From Aminivibrio sp. (GTDB taxonomy: Bacteria > Synergistota > Synergistia > Synergistales > Aminobacteriaceae), in contig NZ_JAESIH010000059.1 of the NCBI RefSeq assembly GCF_016756745.1, forward strand, positions 66,149-130,148: a stretch of DNA of 64,000 bases, given 5' to 3'. A program made the translations under genes and the position numbers. Every line of letters begins with the position of its first letter. Within the stretch, counting starts at the first letter, position 1. Under the pieces are notes generated by a model, which searched no databases, was not told the DNA's origin, and worked only from the letters and a program-made list of their open reading frames with translations. This document shows positions 16,847-26,312 of the stretch, piece by piece.

Positions 16847-18016
16847 TTACAGTGCCCTGTGCTTCTCCGCTATGGCGTCGGCCAGCGCGTCCAGGGCGGC
16901 GAGGTCCTCTGCCCGGGGCTTGCCCTTGCACAGGACTGTGCCGAGAACATCAACCTTCAGGTTGGGGATCAGGCCGGAAATCTGCTCCACCGCCTTGGTT
17001 CCCCATCCGTAGGAGCCGATGATGGCGGCGTACTTCAGCTTCGGCCGGAGGGCGTTCGCCAGGTGGGTTGCGGAGAAGACCGCCGGGTGGGGGCCGAAGT
17101 GTACGGTGGGCGTGCCGATGACTATGGTGGCGGCATCCACCAGGTCGATGGCCAGCTTGCCTATGTCGGTGCCGGTGAGTTCGTACTTCTTGACCTTCAC
17201 TCCCCGCTCCACCAGGGCGTCGAGCAGGTGGTTCACCATGATCTCGGTGCTTCCGTGCATGGAGATGTAGGGGATGGCCACGAAATTGGACACCCTGTCG
17301 GAGATCCAGTCGCGGTATGCGTCCAGGATGAATTCAGGCTTGTCGTAGACGGGGCCGTGGCTCGGGGCGATCATGTCGAATTCGTAGTCCTCGAGTTTCT
17401 TCATGTTGTTCCGGATAATGGACCGGAAGGGCATCATGATCTCGGCGTAGTACCGTTTGGCCCCCTCGTAGATGGCCGGGCTCTCGCCGGCGAACATGTC
17501 GGACGTGGCCAGGTGGGAGCCGAAGAAATCGCAGGAGAACAGGATCTTCTCCTCCTGGAGGTAGGCGCACATGGTCTCCGGCCAGTGGACCCAGGGGGTG
17601 TGGATGAACTTGAAGGTACGGTTCCCCAGGGAGAGGGTTTGACCGTCCTCCATGGCGTCGATGACGCTGTCGTCGATGTGGAGGTGGTCCTGGAGCATTT
17701 CCTTGGCCTTCGTGGAGCAGACAACCCTCGCTTCCGGGTATTTCTCGAGCAGCGTGGGGATGGCCCCGGAATGATCCTGCTCGGTATGGAGCGAAATGAT
17801 GTAGTCGATCTTCTTCACGTCCTCCAGCTGGGCCAGCAGAACGTGTTCCAGTGCCGGGTCGGCGGTGTCGATGAGGGCCGTTTTCTCCGAGCCCTCCACC
17901 AGGTAGGCGTTGTAGCTGGTACCCTCCGGCAGGGGGATAAGAGAGTCGAAAAGATGGCGGTTCCAGTCCACGGCGCCCATGAGGAAGACGCCGCCGCGCA
18001 TGGCTCTTTTCTTCAT
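16847..18016 (-). CDS. FprA family A-type flavodiiron protein
   Basis: A 389-residue flavodiiron protein. The metallo-beta-lactamase-like N-terminal domain carries the di-iron ligands HTEQDH, an SCDFFGSH segment and the late APSHGPVY His. The flavodoxin domain starts around residue 245 (VAIPYISMHGSTE) with IIGSYGWGTKAVEQI. These soluble enzymes reduce O2 to water or NO to N2O, protecting anaerobes. ATG 18016 (MKKRAM) is chosen because AAAGGAGAG lies about 10 nt upstream; that site is only 1 nt from the in-frame ATG at 18025. It is divergent from the methyltransferase gene. Confidence 0.92.
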   Translation of the reverse strand: MKKRAMRGGVFLMGAVDWNRHLFDSLIPLPEGTSYNAYLVEGSEKTALIDTADPALEHVLLAQLEDVKKIDYIISLHTEQDHSGAIPTLLEKYPEARVVCSTKAKEMLQDHLHIDDSVIDAMEDGQTLSLGNRTFKFIHTPWVHWPETMCAYLQEEKILFSCDFFGSHLATSDMFAGESPAIYEGAKRYYAEIMMPFRSIIRNNMKKLEDYEFDMIAPSHGPVYDKPEFILDAYRDWISDRVSNFVAIPYISMHGSTEIMVNHLLDALVERGVKVKKYELTGTDIGKLAIDLVDAATIVIGTPTVHFGPHPAVFSATHLANALRPKLKYAAIIGSYGWGTKAVEQISGLIPNLKVDVLGTVLCKGKPRAEDLAALDALADAIAEKHRAL

Positions 18017-18116
18017 TTGTGTCATCTCTCCTTTCAAAAATATGCACCTTTGCCCCGCTGAACAGGATACGCGAGGCCGGTATCGAATATTCCGCTGAAA
18101 TTATAGCCATCCTGCA

Positions 18117-19406
18117 ATGCCGGGGCAAGGGTCCCCTTTGCGGCAGGCCGGATTCTGGGGTATTCTTTCAGTGAACGGCCAAGGAAAGGAAGGATGCTCC
18201 ACGAACCGGGAAGACCATTATACCCTGCCTCCGGGATGCGCCCCTGCATGCGGCGCCTGCCCCGACGGGCCCTTTCCCCTCCGGGAGTCGCAGGCGAGGA
18301 AGAAGGCCCGGGCCGAGCGGGCCCTGGCGCCCTGGAAGGATCGACTTGAAGACGTCCTTTCAGTTCCTGCGGAAGATCGCCTGGGCTACCGGGACAGGAC
18401 CGCCCTGGCAGCCCGGTGGGACGGGCGGAAAGGATGGCTCTTCGGCATGGAGGGTGTACGGCAGGGAGTGCCCTACCCGTTGCGCTTCCAACGGCCCCGG
18501 CCCTTCGTCTCTCTGGCGGACTGCCCCGTTCACACCCCTCGCGTCAGGGGTATCTTGAAGGCCCTGGCGTCCGGGCTTCCCCCCGACGAGCCCCAGGGGA
18601 GCTTTCCCTTGGCCTTTGTAGCCCTTTCCGGTGCTCAGTGCACTCTCATCTTCAAGTCGAAGCGGGACCCCGGCGACGGATGGCTCTCCTCCGCCGGAGG
18701 GGACGCTCCGGCCTCCCTGCTCGTAAGGGCCGGTCTCGAGGGCTTGTGGGTCCACCTGCACCCGTCCGCTGGTGTGCGGCTCTTCGCCAAAGGAGGATGG
18801 AGACTTTCCCTGGGCGTCCCCCGGTCGCGGGACTCAAGGGGGCTGCTCTATGGCCCGGGATCCTTCTCACAACTTCTGGACGGCCTCCACGACCGCTCCC
18901 TTGCCGAAGCCCGGGAGTTTCTCCGCCCCGGCCCCGGCAAAGCCGTCCTGGACCTGTACTGCGGCACGGGGGCAAGCATGGTCCTGTGGCAGGCTTCAGG
19001 AGCCGCCGTTCTCGGAGTGGAGGCTGGGGGGGAATCGGTGGAGTGCGCACGGCTCAACGTTCCGGGAGCGGAAATCCTGAGGGGGACCTGTGCGGAACGG
19101 CTTCCCCAGGCGGAGTTTTTTTTGGGCCGGTTCAGGCCGGAAGAGCGGCTCGTGTACGCCAACCCTCCCCGGACAGGGCTCGAGCCCACCGTGGCGGGAG
19201 CCCTCACGGGGCGGCTCCGCCCCGCAAGGCTCGCCTATCTTTCCTGCAGCCCCGGCACTCTCTCCCGGGACCTGTTGTTTCTCGAAGAAGGCGGTTATCA
19301 GGTGCGCCGCCTTCTCCCCTTCGACTTCTTTCCCCGGACCGCCGCCGTGGAGGTGCTCGCCCTTCTGGACGGTCCGGGGAGAGGGGGGGAGGCTATCTCC
19401 GGATGA
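18117..19406 (+). CDS. Class I SAM-dependent RNA methyltransferase, TrmA/RlmCD (uracil-C5) family
   Basis: The C-terminal half is a clear TrmA/RumA-type domain. It has the SAM motif LDLYCGTGASM (about residue 285), VEAGGESVECA, NPPRTGL and the catalytic Cys in YLSCSPGTLSRDL. The N-terminal part has Cys residues (CAPACGAC) at the place where RumA enzymes hold an Fe-S cluster, but no TRAM domain is obvious. It probably methylates a uridine in rRNA or tRNA. The start is uncertain: 18117 is the first ATG, and a GTG at 18171 is an alternative. Its 3' end overlaps the convergent symporter gene by 14 nt. Confidence 0.82.
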   Translation: MPGQGSPLRQAGFWGILSVNGQGKEGCSTNREDHYTLPPGCAPACGACPDGPFPLRESQARKKARAERALAPWKDRLEDVLSVPAEDRLGYRDRTALAARWDGRKGWLFGMEGVRQGVPYPLRFQRPRPFVSLADCPVHTPRVRGILKALASGLPPDEPQGSFPLAFVALSGAQCTLIFKSKRDPGDGWLSSAGGDAPASLLVRAGLEGLWVHLHPSAGVRLFAKGGWRLSLGVPRSRDSRGLLYGPGSFSQLLDGLHDRSLAEAREFLRPGPGKAVLDLYCGTGASMVLWQASGAAVLGVEAGGESVECARLNVPGAEILRGTCAERLPQAEFFLGRFRPEERLVYANPPRTGLEPTVAGALTGRLRPARLAYLSCSPGTLSRDLLFLEEGGYQVRRLLPFDFFPRTAAVEVLALLDGPGRGGEAISG

Positions 19407-20799
19407 TGCTGTCCGCCGGTTCAGTGCCGAAGCGGTACGCCAGGGCGAAGACCGCCAGGCAGACGGGCCATTCGAGGTAGACCACGTGGGGAACGATCCG
19501 CATCTGGGGGAAGAGGGTCCAGGCGAGCCAGACCAACACCGACGCGAGGACCGTCCAGAAGCCTGCCTCCTTTTTGCAGTACTTCGGCCAGAAGATGTTG
19601 GCCACGATGAGCAGGGTGAAGGACGCCGTGATGGCCAGGGCCGTGGTGATGGTCTTGAGGATCCCCACCGACGTGAGGGCCAGGAAGTAGGTGACCGCAC
19701 TGAAGCCCAGCACCGTGAGCCTGGAGAGGAACACCTCGTTTTTGTCCGTGACAGTGTTCGGGAAGAATCGCTTCCACACGTCCTGCATCACCAGGGTGGA
19801 GCTTCCCAGGAGCAGGCCCACAGCCGTGGAGATGCCCGCCGCCCACAGGGCCGCGAGGAAGATGCCCCCCACCACCGGCGAGATGTTGGTCATGATGGTG
19901 GGCAGGGCGAGGGCGGCATTCTCGAGGTTGGGGAACTTCGCCGCCGCGATGATGCCGAAAAGGGCGCAGAGGAAGCCTGCGGGAAGAATCACCAGTCCCC
20001 CGAGAATGTAGCCGTGACGGGCTGCCCGGCCGTCCTTCGCGGCGAAGGCGATCTGGGAGATGGCCTGGACCGAGAAGCCCTGGGTGATCATGACTACCAT
20101 CCATGAGGTGATCATGGCGATGCCCGTTCCGGAGAAGAAATCGAACCAGGGGCCCCCCGCGGGAAGGCTCGCCGCGATGGACTCCATGCCGCCGAAGACC
20201 TCGGAGGAGCTCCGGAGGGCCGCCAGGATGCCGCCGTAGATCACCACGACGTTCACCACGTTGGTGAGACCGGCGCCCCAGTAGCCGCCGATGTAGGTGA
20301 TTCCCACGAAGAGAACGGCGGTCACCAGCATTCCCATCTGGAAGGTGAATACCGAGGGCATGAGAGCCGTGAGCACCGCACCGCCCGCCACGTACTGGAG
20401 CGAGGTGATGACCATCATGATGAGGAGCTGGGCGAGGACGCTGACCATCCGGGCCTGTTTTCCGTACATCCGCTCCATCATCTCGGGGATGGTGTTCACT
20501 TCCATGCGGCGGAAGTAGTCCGCCACGAAGATGCCGACGATGATGCCCGCCGCCCCCCACGCGGCGTTGTACCACCCGGCGGAGAGCCCCACCTTGTAGG
20601 CGTGTTCGGCCACGCCTACCGTGGAAGCTCCCCCGATGGCAAGTCCGGCGAGCATGGCGGCCACCACCACTGTGGGGAGATTCCGCCCCGCGAGGAGGTA
20701 CTGAACGGCGCCTCCCTTGCCCTGTTGGATAAGCTTCGAAGCATACCAGGAGATTCCGTAGAGGACAAGGATGTACGTCACCAGAATGAACAGATGCAT
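19393..20799 (-). CDS. Sodium:solute symporter family (SSS) transporter
   Basis: A 468-residue polytopic membrane protein with about 13 helices. The SSS family pattern is visible: YLLAGRNLPTVVVAAMLAGLAIGGASTVG after helix 1, then YVAGGAVLTALMP, and WAAGISTAVGLLLGSSTLVMQDVW in the later core. It couples Na+ entry to uptake of an organic solute, not identifiable here. The ATG at 20799 follows GGGGGGAG; an in-frame codon at 20814 is less well placed. Confidence 0.85.
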   Translation of the reverse strand: MHLFILVTYILVLYGISWYASKLIQQGKGGAVQYLLAGRNLPTVVVAAMLAGLAIGGASTVGVAEHAYKVGLSAGWYNAAWGAAGIIVGIFVADYFRRMEVNTIPEMMERMYGKQARMVSVLAQLLIMMVITSLQYVAGGAVLTALMPSVFTFQMGMLVTAVLFVGITYIGGYWGAGLTNVVNVVVIYGGILAALRSSSEVFGGMESIAASLPAGGPWFDFFSGTGIAMITSWMVVMITQGFSVQAISQIAFAAKDGRAARHGYILGGLVILPAGFLCALFGIIAAAKFPNLENAALALPTIMTNISPVVGGIFLAALWAAGISTAVGLLLGSSTLVMQDVWKRFFPNTVTDKNEVFLSRLTVLGFSAVTYFLALTSVGILKTITTALAITASFTLLIVANIFWPKYCKKEAGFWTVLASVLVWLAWTLFPQMRIVPHVVYLEWPVCLAVFALAYRFGTEPADSIIRR

Positions 20800-20875
20800 T
20801 GATACTCCCCCCAAAATAAATTTTCCCAGTAGTATAACATCTTCCGGGGAAAAAAAAGAGCCGGATTTCTCTCCC

Positions 20876-21092
20876 TCAATCCGCAGGCATCGGGAGCGTC
20901 ACCGGTGCTCCCATCGGTTGCCGGCGCACATTGCCATCCCCGACAACCGCCCAGGCGTGTCCCGCGGGCTTCCTGCGTTCGCCGGTTGCCTGCCTGTGAA
21001 ACCGACATCCCTGTCCTTTTCGCGCCCCCGGCGGAGCAAATTCACCTTATGCCCGGCGACATTCCTTCTGTCTTGGATACCTGCGGATTTGA
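20876..21092 (+). repeat. Dispersed TIR repeat, copy D (degenerate)
   Basis: About 217 bp related to copies G and H in the same orientation. It keeps GGGAGCGTCACCGG, GCGTTCGCCGG.TGCCTGCCTGTG, AAACCGACATCC and AAATTCACCTTATGCCC, but both ends are decayed (TCAATCCGCA and TGCGGATTTGAT). It occupies most of the 326-nt gap between the symporter and uxuA. I see nothing else there. Confidence 0.75.
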
Positions 21093-21125
21093 TAGATCCG
21101 GCTCTTCATATTCTCTTCGGTTGCT

Positions 21126-22211
21126 TTAATCCCTGTAGTCCTTTTCCACCCTCTGCATCATTGCCTTTATGTACCCCAGGGCGTAGGCCATGCCCACGTG
21201 CCACGGGGCCGGGCTCGATACCAGGGGTGAGTGGTCGGGGATGACCGCGCCCCGGAAATCGTTCCGCCGGAGGATCTTCAGCACCCTGTAGATGTCGATG
21301 TCCCCATCGTCGATGAAGGTCTCCCGGTACCGGGGCACCTGCCCCTCCACGTTCCTCAGGTGGATATAGGCGATGGCGTTCTGTTTCGCGTAGGTTTCGA
21401 TGGCATCGTAGAAATTGCAGCCGTTCATTTCCGCAAGGGTGCCGACGCAGAGCTCCAGGGTGTTGCTGTGGCTCTTCTTCAGGTCCAGGAGACGCTGGTA
21501 GAGCTCAGGCCGCCAGACGAGCCGGGGCGTTCCCCGGAGGGAGGCAAAGGGGGGATCGTCGGGGTGGGCCGCCAATTTCACGCCGGACTCCTCCGCCACG
21601 GGCAGCAGCTCCTCGAGGAACCAGGCGAACCGCTTCCAGAGCTCCTCGGACGTGATCTGCGTGTCAGTGTTCACTTCCTTCGGCGCTTCGGGGTCATAAA
21701 ACATGTTCCAGACCATCCCGCGAGGAAGGGGAAGACTGTCGCAGCCGTCGACGCCCACCGATTCGGCGCCGCCCCTCGCGAAGGGGCCGCTGATCCTGGA
21801 GGCCACCCCGGCCAGGCTGAAATTGTAGCCCATGATGGGGATGCCCGCCCTGCCGATGTTCCGGATGAGCTGCTTGAGTCCCTCCATCTGTTCTACCTTT
21901 TTCGGCCCGTCGAGGAGGACGTCGTACCAGAATCCGGGGTCGAAGTTCTCTATGGCCTCGAGGACCAGCCCCTCGTCCTCGATGGACTTCCTGATGTTAC
22001 GAAGCTCCTCGTAGCTCCACACGTCCCTGTTGCGGGTCACTCCCCAGCCGTCGGCATCGCCCACGGGCTGGTTGTTTCCCGTCACGGGGTCCTTTTCACG
22101 GTTGAAATAGTCCACCAGGTGAATCACCAGGTGAGTGCAGCCGAGCTGCTTTGCGTAAAGGAAATTCTCCCTGGTGAGATGATGCCTGTAGAACACCATT
22201 GCCGGTTTCAT
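21126..22211 (-). CDS. uxuA: Mannonate dehydratase
   Basis: A 361-residue UxuA-family enzyme with a TIM-barrel core. Recognisable segments are the EAIENFDP segment, the MGYNFSLAG segment, the HPDDPP metal-site motif, LCVGTLAEM, YIHLRNVEG and a final PDHSP. It converts D-mannonate to 2-keto-3-deoxygluconate (KDG), which is phosphorylated by the kinase at 30884 and cleaved by the aldolase at 29844. It lies 85 nt downstream of a GntR regulator on the same strand. The two genes share the promoter at 23114-23155. Confidence 0.88.
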   Translation of the reverse strand: MKPAMVFYRHHLTRENFLYAKQLGCTHLVIHLVDYFNREKDPVTGNNQPVGDADGWGVTRNRDVWSYEELRNIRKSIEDEGLVLEAIENFDPGFWYDVLLDGPKKVEQMEGLKQLIRNIGRAGIPIMGYNFSLAGVASRISGPFARGGAESVGVDGCDSLPLPRGMVWNMFYDPEAPKEVNTDTQITSEELWKRFAWFLEELLPVAEESGVKLAAHPDDPPFASLRGTPRLVWRPELYQRLLDLKKSHSNTLELCVGTLAEMNGCNFYDAIETYAKQNAIAYIHLRNVEGQVPRYRETFIDDGDIDIYRVLKILRRNDFRGAVIPDHSPLVSSPAPWHVGMAYALGYIKAMMQRVEKDYRD

Positions 22212-22296
22212 AGGTCCGATCTCCTTGTCTCCATGTCAGATGAGAGCAATCATACCAGATTCATCCCCCGTACGGGATTGCCGTCTGTTGATCCCG

Positions 22297-23046
22297 TCAC
22301 GCTTCTTCAGGAGCCGGTATGGTGGTGCCGACTGCCGTGGAGTCCTGGGAGACTCCGTTTTTCAGAAAGTAGGCCGGGAATTTTTCCCGGAGGTGCTCCG
22401 ACTCGCTCAGGATTTTGTTCAGGTGCCCGGAGAGCCGCCGGAGGGCGTCGTCGCTGTCCCGGCGCCTGCACGCCGAGAGGATGCCCCTGTGTTCCGCGAG
22501 CACGTTGCCGAAATCGAGGTAGTTCTGGAGGCTGAGATACCGCAGGCGCTTGTACTGGGCGCTGAAGTGGTCGATGAAGCTCCAGGCCCGGGCCTTGCCG
22601 CAGGCGAGGAACAGCTCCCTGTGGAAGGCGTCGTCGGAGTCCACGAAACCGTCCACGTCCCGTTCGGCGATGGTCTGCTCCTGGGCGTCGAGGATCGCGT
22701 CCATGGCGGAAAGTATTTTTTCGTCCGGGGGGGAGGCGATGAAAAGGGAAAGGACGGTGCTTTCGACGCAGAACCGGGTGAACCGGACTTCCTCGATTTG
22801 CTCCATGTCCATGAGGGAGACGAAGGTACCCCTCTGGGGGCGGATTTCGAGGAGCCCCTCTTCCTGAAGTTTGATGAATGCTTCGCGGACGGGGGTCTTG
22901 CTTATGTTCATCCGGCCGGCGATATCCTTCTCGCTGAGCCGCTTCCCGGGGAGGAGGCGCCAGTTCAGTATGTCCCTCCGCAGGGTCAGGTACACCTGCC
23001 GCGTCACTCCGTCCTTGATCTCGCTCATATCGCAATAGGAGAGCAT
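22297..23046 (-). CDS. GntR/FCD regulator of hexuronate genes (probable UxuR-like)
   Basis: A 249-residue FadR-type regulator. The winged helix (LPGKRLSEKDIAGRMNIS, then KTPVREAF) spans residues about 31-60. The helical FCD domain follows, with ligand-site residues around DDAFHRELF and AEHRGIL. It probably binds a hexuronate-pathway intermediate. It is co-directional with uxuA. Its promoter carries a 19-nt downstream element also found in front of the hexuronate TRAP operon, which suggests autoregulation and control of that operon (inference). ATG 23046 is chosen for its AAAGGGA site; 23028 is an alternative. Confidence 0.88.
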   Translation of the reverse strand: MLSYCDMSEIKDGVTRQVYLTLRRDILNWRLLPGKRLSEKDIAGRMNISKTPVREAFIKLQEEGLLEIRPQRGTFVSLMDMEQIEEVRFTRFCVESTVLSLFIASPPDEKILSAMDAILDAQEQTIAERDVDGFVDSDDAFHRELFLACGKARAWSFIDHFSAQYKRLRYLSLQNYLDFGNVLAEHRGILSACRRRDSDDALRRLSGHLNKILSESEHLREKFPAYFLKNGVSQDSTAVGTTIPAPEEA

Positions 23047-23113
23047 TGGCAACGTCCCTTTCCCGGAGGTTATCCGGCGGAAAATGCGCGCGACTGACGC
23101 AAGCGCGTAAAGA

Positions 23114-23155
23114 CTGATATGTTAGTATCTTAGAAGTGTCCCGTTCTTTTGTCAA
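23114..23155 (-). promoter_or_regulatory. Promoter and putative operator of gntR-uxuA
   Basis: On the minus strand: TTGACA (23150-23155), a 17-nt spacer, then TAAGAT (23127-23132). ACTAACATATCAG follows directly and would overlap the transcription start. The block CTGATATGTTAGTATCTTA (plus-strand reading, 23114-23132) contains GATA/TATC half-sites. It is identical to the block at 39122-39140. Confidence 0.75.
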
Positions 23156-23248
23156 GATAAGTCCGCTCTTTTGCCGTGGCGGAAGCAGGGAAAATTTGCT
23201 ATGATCCGCGCCGTTGCACAGACGGAATCGGGAGCTGGGAAAAGAAAA

Positions 23249-23905
23249 ATGAAGAGAAACATTGTCCTCTGGGCGTTGCTGGCCTGCCTGGCCTCCGGGG
23301 CGGCCGCAGCTTCAGCCCTGCCGCCTCTTGAAAAAGGGAAGGGCCGGACTGTAGCCATTACTTTCGACGACGGGCCCCGGCCGGGGTACGTGGAACCCCT
23401 GCTGGACATACTGAGGGAAAAGGGCGTGAGGGCCACCTTCTTCGTGGTGGGCCGATACGCGACGGAATACCCCCACCTGGTCCGGGCCATGGCGGGCGGC
23501 GGCCACGTGGTGGGGGACCACACCTACTACCACAACAACCTCACCACCCTTCCCCCGGAGAATGTGTACCGGGAATGGCGGCTCTGCAGCGAGGCAATCG
23601 AATCGATCCTCGGGAAAAAACCACGGTCGGCCCGACCTCCCGGAGGGCAGCTCAACTCCTTCGTCGTGGAACAGGCCGCCGGAGAGGGGCTGCGGATCGT
23701 GCTGTGGACCAACAATCCCGGGGACTACACAGGCAGCCTCACCGCCCAGGAGCTTACCCGGAAAGTGCTGGCGAAGGCCGCTCCCGGCGACATCCTGCTG
23801 CTTCATGTGGGAGTGCGCCCCACCATAGAAGCCCTTCCCGGGATCATCGACGGCTACAGGAAAAAGGGCTTTTCCTTCGTCACCGTGGAGGACATCACCC
23901 GGTAG
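23249..23905 (+). CDS. Polysaccharide deacetylase (NodB domain), exported
   Basis: A 218-residue protein with a signal peptide (MKRNIVLWALLACLASGAAA) and a NodB/CE4 domain. TFDDGPRPGY carries the catalytic and metal Asp pair, GDHTYYHNN holds the His ligands, ARPPGG is motif 3, and LLLHVG is the late catalytic His motif. These zinc enzymes deacetylate peptidoglycan, chitin oligomers or other N-acetyl glycans outside the cytoplasm. The start at 23249 begins the signal peptide; the upstream open frame lacks support. Confidence 0.88.
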   Translation: MKRNIVLWALLACLASGAAAASALPPLEKGKGRTVAITFDDGPRPGYVEPLLDILREKGVRATFFVVGRYATEYPHLVRAMAGGGHVVGDHTYYHNNLTTLPPENVYREWRLCSEAIESILGKKPRSARPPGGQLNSFVVEQAAGEGLRIVLWTNNPGDYTGSLTAQELTRKVLAKAAPGDILLLHVGVRPTIEALPGIIDGYRKKGFSFVTVEDITR

Positions 23906-23979
23906 GAGCACCTATTTTTTCTCCTTGAGCGTCTCCTCCAAAGCCTTCAGGGCTTCTTCCCGGGACGCTCCCCGTTCTG

Positions 23980-24537
23980 TCAGCGCTCTTTTTCCACAGG
24001 CCGGGGCAGGATGAGCTCCTGGAAGGGAGATCCATCCCTGGGAAGCAGGGGGAGTTTCAGTTCCTTCGCCGCCTCGGCGAGCTTTTCCGGGGCCGCGAAG
24101 AGGGAGCCCCCTTCCCAGGTGCCCCAGACCCAGTTCCCCGGGGTTCCTGAGAGGCGCTCCGGACCTTCGTACCACCCCTTTTCAAGCTGCTCTTCCGCCA
24201 CCGCTGAGGGCGATTCGGGCACGACCAGCTCCCCGGCAAGGACGTATCCGTCGTCTCCCCAGTGATTCTGTCTCGAGATAAACTCGAAAGGGAAGTCCTT
24301 GTATTTCAGACGGGAAAACACGTCAGGCACGAGGAATCCCTCGATCTCGATGTAATGATGCCGGGCCTCGGACCGGGATCCCCTGGCGCTGTATGCGGTG
24401 ATGAAGGTAATTCCTTCAGGGGTCTCCTCCCTTTCCATATCGGGGACGGGACCCCCAGGGAGGCCGGCATCCGCCCCTGCCGGGACGATGCAGAGCAGGA
24501 CAGCCAGTACGATCAGGACTGCAAACGTGTTCTTCAT
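23980..24537 (-). CDS. Hypothetical exported protein, possible C-terminal frameshift
   Basis: A 185-residue protein with a signal sequence (MKNTFAVLIVLAVLLCIVPA) and no recognised domain. AAGGAGG precedes the ATG, which overlaps the stop of the upstream GAF-like gene (24534-24537). The frame ends at VEKER just after an A5 run. The -1 frame carries on with RALTERGASREEALKALEET and a Lys-rich end, stopping at 23912, and looks like a natural helical C-terminus. A one-base loss, sequencing error or programmed slip is therefore possible. Confidence 0.65.
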   Translation of the reverse strand: MKNTFAVLIVLAVLLCIVPAGADAGLPGGPVPDMEREETPEGITFITAYSARGSRSEARHHYIEIEGFLVPDVFSRLKYKDFPFEFISRQNHWGDDGYVLAGELVVPESPSAVAEEQLEKGWYEGPERLSGTPGNWVWGTWEGGSLFAAPEKLAEAAKELKLPLLPRDGSPFQELILPRPVEKER

Positions 24538-26201
24538 GATATTTCCTCCTTCTCCATGGTCCACCCTTCCGACGGGGAGAACAGGATTTCAAGGTCCGCG
24601 GCTCCGGATTCCGATATGCAGCGGGTGAAGCATTCCGAACGGATCACCAGGCGGCACAGCCGCTCCTGCCCGGAAGAAACGTCAATTCCCGCAGGGCCGT
24701 TCAGGACCACGGGAATCCCTCCTTCTGCCCTGATCTCGTCCCGGGCCCTGGCGGTCTCCCAGTCGGCGAGGGCGGCAATGTTCAGGTATTTTCCCGCGGC
24801 CAGGTGGGCGGAGTCCCATTCGCTCTTCCGCAGGGCCACCGACGCCGTGCGGGCGAGGTTCTCCAGGGTCGGCAGGTCCATGATGGCCGTTCCGGCGAGG
24901 GGGGCGGACACCGCCACGAAGGCGATCATCCTGTCCCCGTCCAGGAGGGGGAAGATCCGGTCCATGCCGTCAAGGCCTTCCACCGACGAGAGGGCAGGCA
25001 CCTTCATGAAGGTGAAGAGCCGTTTCGACTCTTCCAGGGAGAAGGATCCCTGCCGTTCTCCTTCGAGAAGCCCCACGGGAAAACCGGCGAAGGTGCCTTT
25101 TTTCTCCAGGAGGCCCTCCTTCATTGAGGCGAAGTGGACATATCCCCCGGCGGCGGGCTGCCATGCTACGAGAAGGGACCGGGGAGCCTGGGCCATCTCG
25201 GTGAAGATGTCCAGTATCTGGAGCAGGAGGTCCTCCTTGGAGGTCTGTTCCATAAAATTCAGCGCTGCCTCGTGGAGGGCGTTGAGAAGGAAGGCCCGGC
25301 GGGTAAGCTCCGAGATGTTCCGTTCCCGTTCTTCCCTGAGGCTTCCGAGGGAGAGGGCCTTGGAGGCCACGTTCCCGAGAAGTTCCATGAAGTTGAAGGC
25401 TTCTTCGCCGGGGATCTTCTCCCATTTGAGGAAGCAGAAGAGACGGAAAGCCCCTCCGGGGATGGGGAGAACGGCGGACCAGTCGCCGGCCAGGGAGTCG
25501 AAAACGCTGTCTCCCAGGAATTCCCGCTGCTGGGGCTCCACCCTCACCGGGACGGGAGAGAGAATGTTCCTGGAGAAAATTCCCTTCCTCGGAGGCAGGG
25601 GCATCTCATCCCCTTCGAGGAGCGACAGGGTTTCTCCGTCGTCGAGCAGCAGGGAAAACCGGGAAGGGAAGAGGCTTTCCTGTACCACGTCGTGGAGGAA
25701 GGCGCCGAAGTAGTTGACACCCATGGGTTCGAATATGGAGGCGAGGGTGTTCTTTGTGGCCAGGACCATGTAGGCCAGCCGGGAGAGCCGCTCCTCCACG
25801 CCGGCGGTCTTCTGGTGGAGCTGCCACAGGTTGATGAGGCCGGCGAAGGAGGGCATCTCCTCCATAATGTGCGGTGCCGGCTCCTCCCCCAGGAGGATGT
25901 AAAAGCACCACCCCATTCCCCTGAGCCGGAGGGCCCAGGGCCATTCCCCCGAAAGGGGCGCGGAGAGAACCTCGAAGGATGTCCGGAGGGGAGAGGACGG
26001 GAAGGCTGAGCCGAGGGAGTCCGCCGCTCCCTGGAGGAACAGGCTGTTCATGGGCGCGCCGAAAGCGTCGAGCACCTCCAGGTCATTCCCTTCCGGACGG
26101 GTTATCAATCCCCGGGAGGTGTGTCCGGCAAGATATTCCGAAAGAAGCACCAGAACTCCGCCGTCCAGGATAAAATTCATTTTTTCGAAAAGTTGTTTCA
26201 T
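24534..26201 (-). CDS. GAF-like multidomain protein of unknown function
   Basis: A 555-residue soluble protein without catalytic motifs. The middle and C-terminal parts (about residues 170-290 and 315-470) have the strand/helix pattern of GAF sensory modules. Examples are the LNALHEAALNFMEQTSKEDLL lead helix, then FPLLDGDRMIAFVAVSAP and LENLARTASVALRKSEW as the closing helix. No kinase, cyclase or HD domain follows, so it may be a stand-alone sensor or scaffold. It is transcribed away from the chemoreceptor gene. The closing ATGA couples it to the exported protein downstream. Confidence 0.6.
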   Translation of the reverse strand: MKQLFEKMNFILDGGVLVLLSEYLAGHTSRGLITRPEGNDLEVLDAFGAPMNSLFLQGAADSLGSAFPSSPLRTSFEVLSAPLSGEWPWALRLRGMGWCFYILLGEEPAPHIMEEMPSFAGLINLWQLHQKTAGVEERLSRLAYMVLATKNTLASIFEPMGVNYFGAFLHDVVQESLFPSRFSLLLDDGETLSLLEGDEMPLPPRKGIFSRNILSPVPVRVEPQQREFLGDSVFDSLAGDWSAVLPIPGGAFRLFCFLKWEKIPGEEAFNFMELLGNVASKALSLGSLREERERNISELTRRAFLLNALHEAALNFMEQTSKEDLLLQILDIFTEMAQAPRSLLVAWQPAAGGYVHFASMKEGLLEKKGTFAGFPVGLLEGERQGSFSLEESKRLFTFMKVPALSSVEGLDGMDRIFPLLDGDRMIAFVAVSAPLAGTAIMDLPTLENLARTASVALRKSEWDSAHLAAGKYLNIAALADWETARARDEIRAEGGIPVVLNGPAGIDVSSGQERLCRLVIRSECFTRCISESGAADLEILFSPSEGWTMEKEEIS

Positions 26202-26312
26202 AAATTGTCAACTTCCCTTCATAAAGGGCAGGAATGAGTCTTTCCGTTCCCTATAGCGGAAAAACTGCTTCAATGGTATCGTAAAGAAAGAAATAGCGCC
26301 ACTACAAATTGA

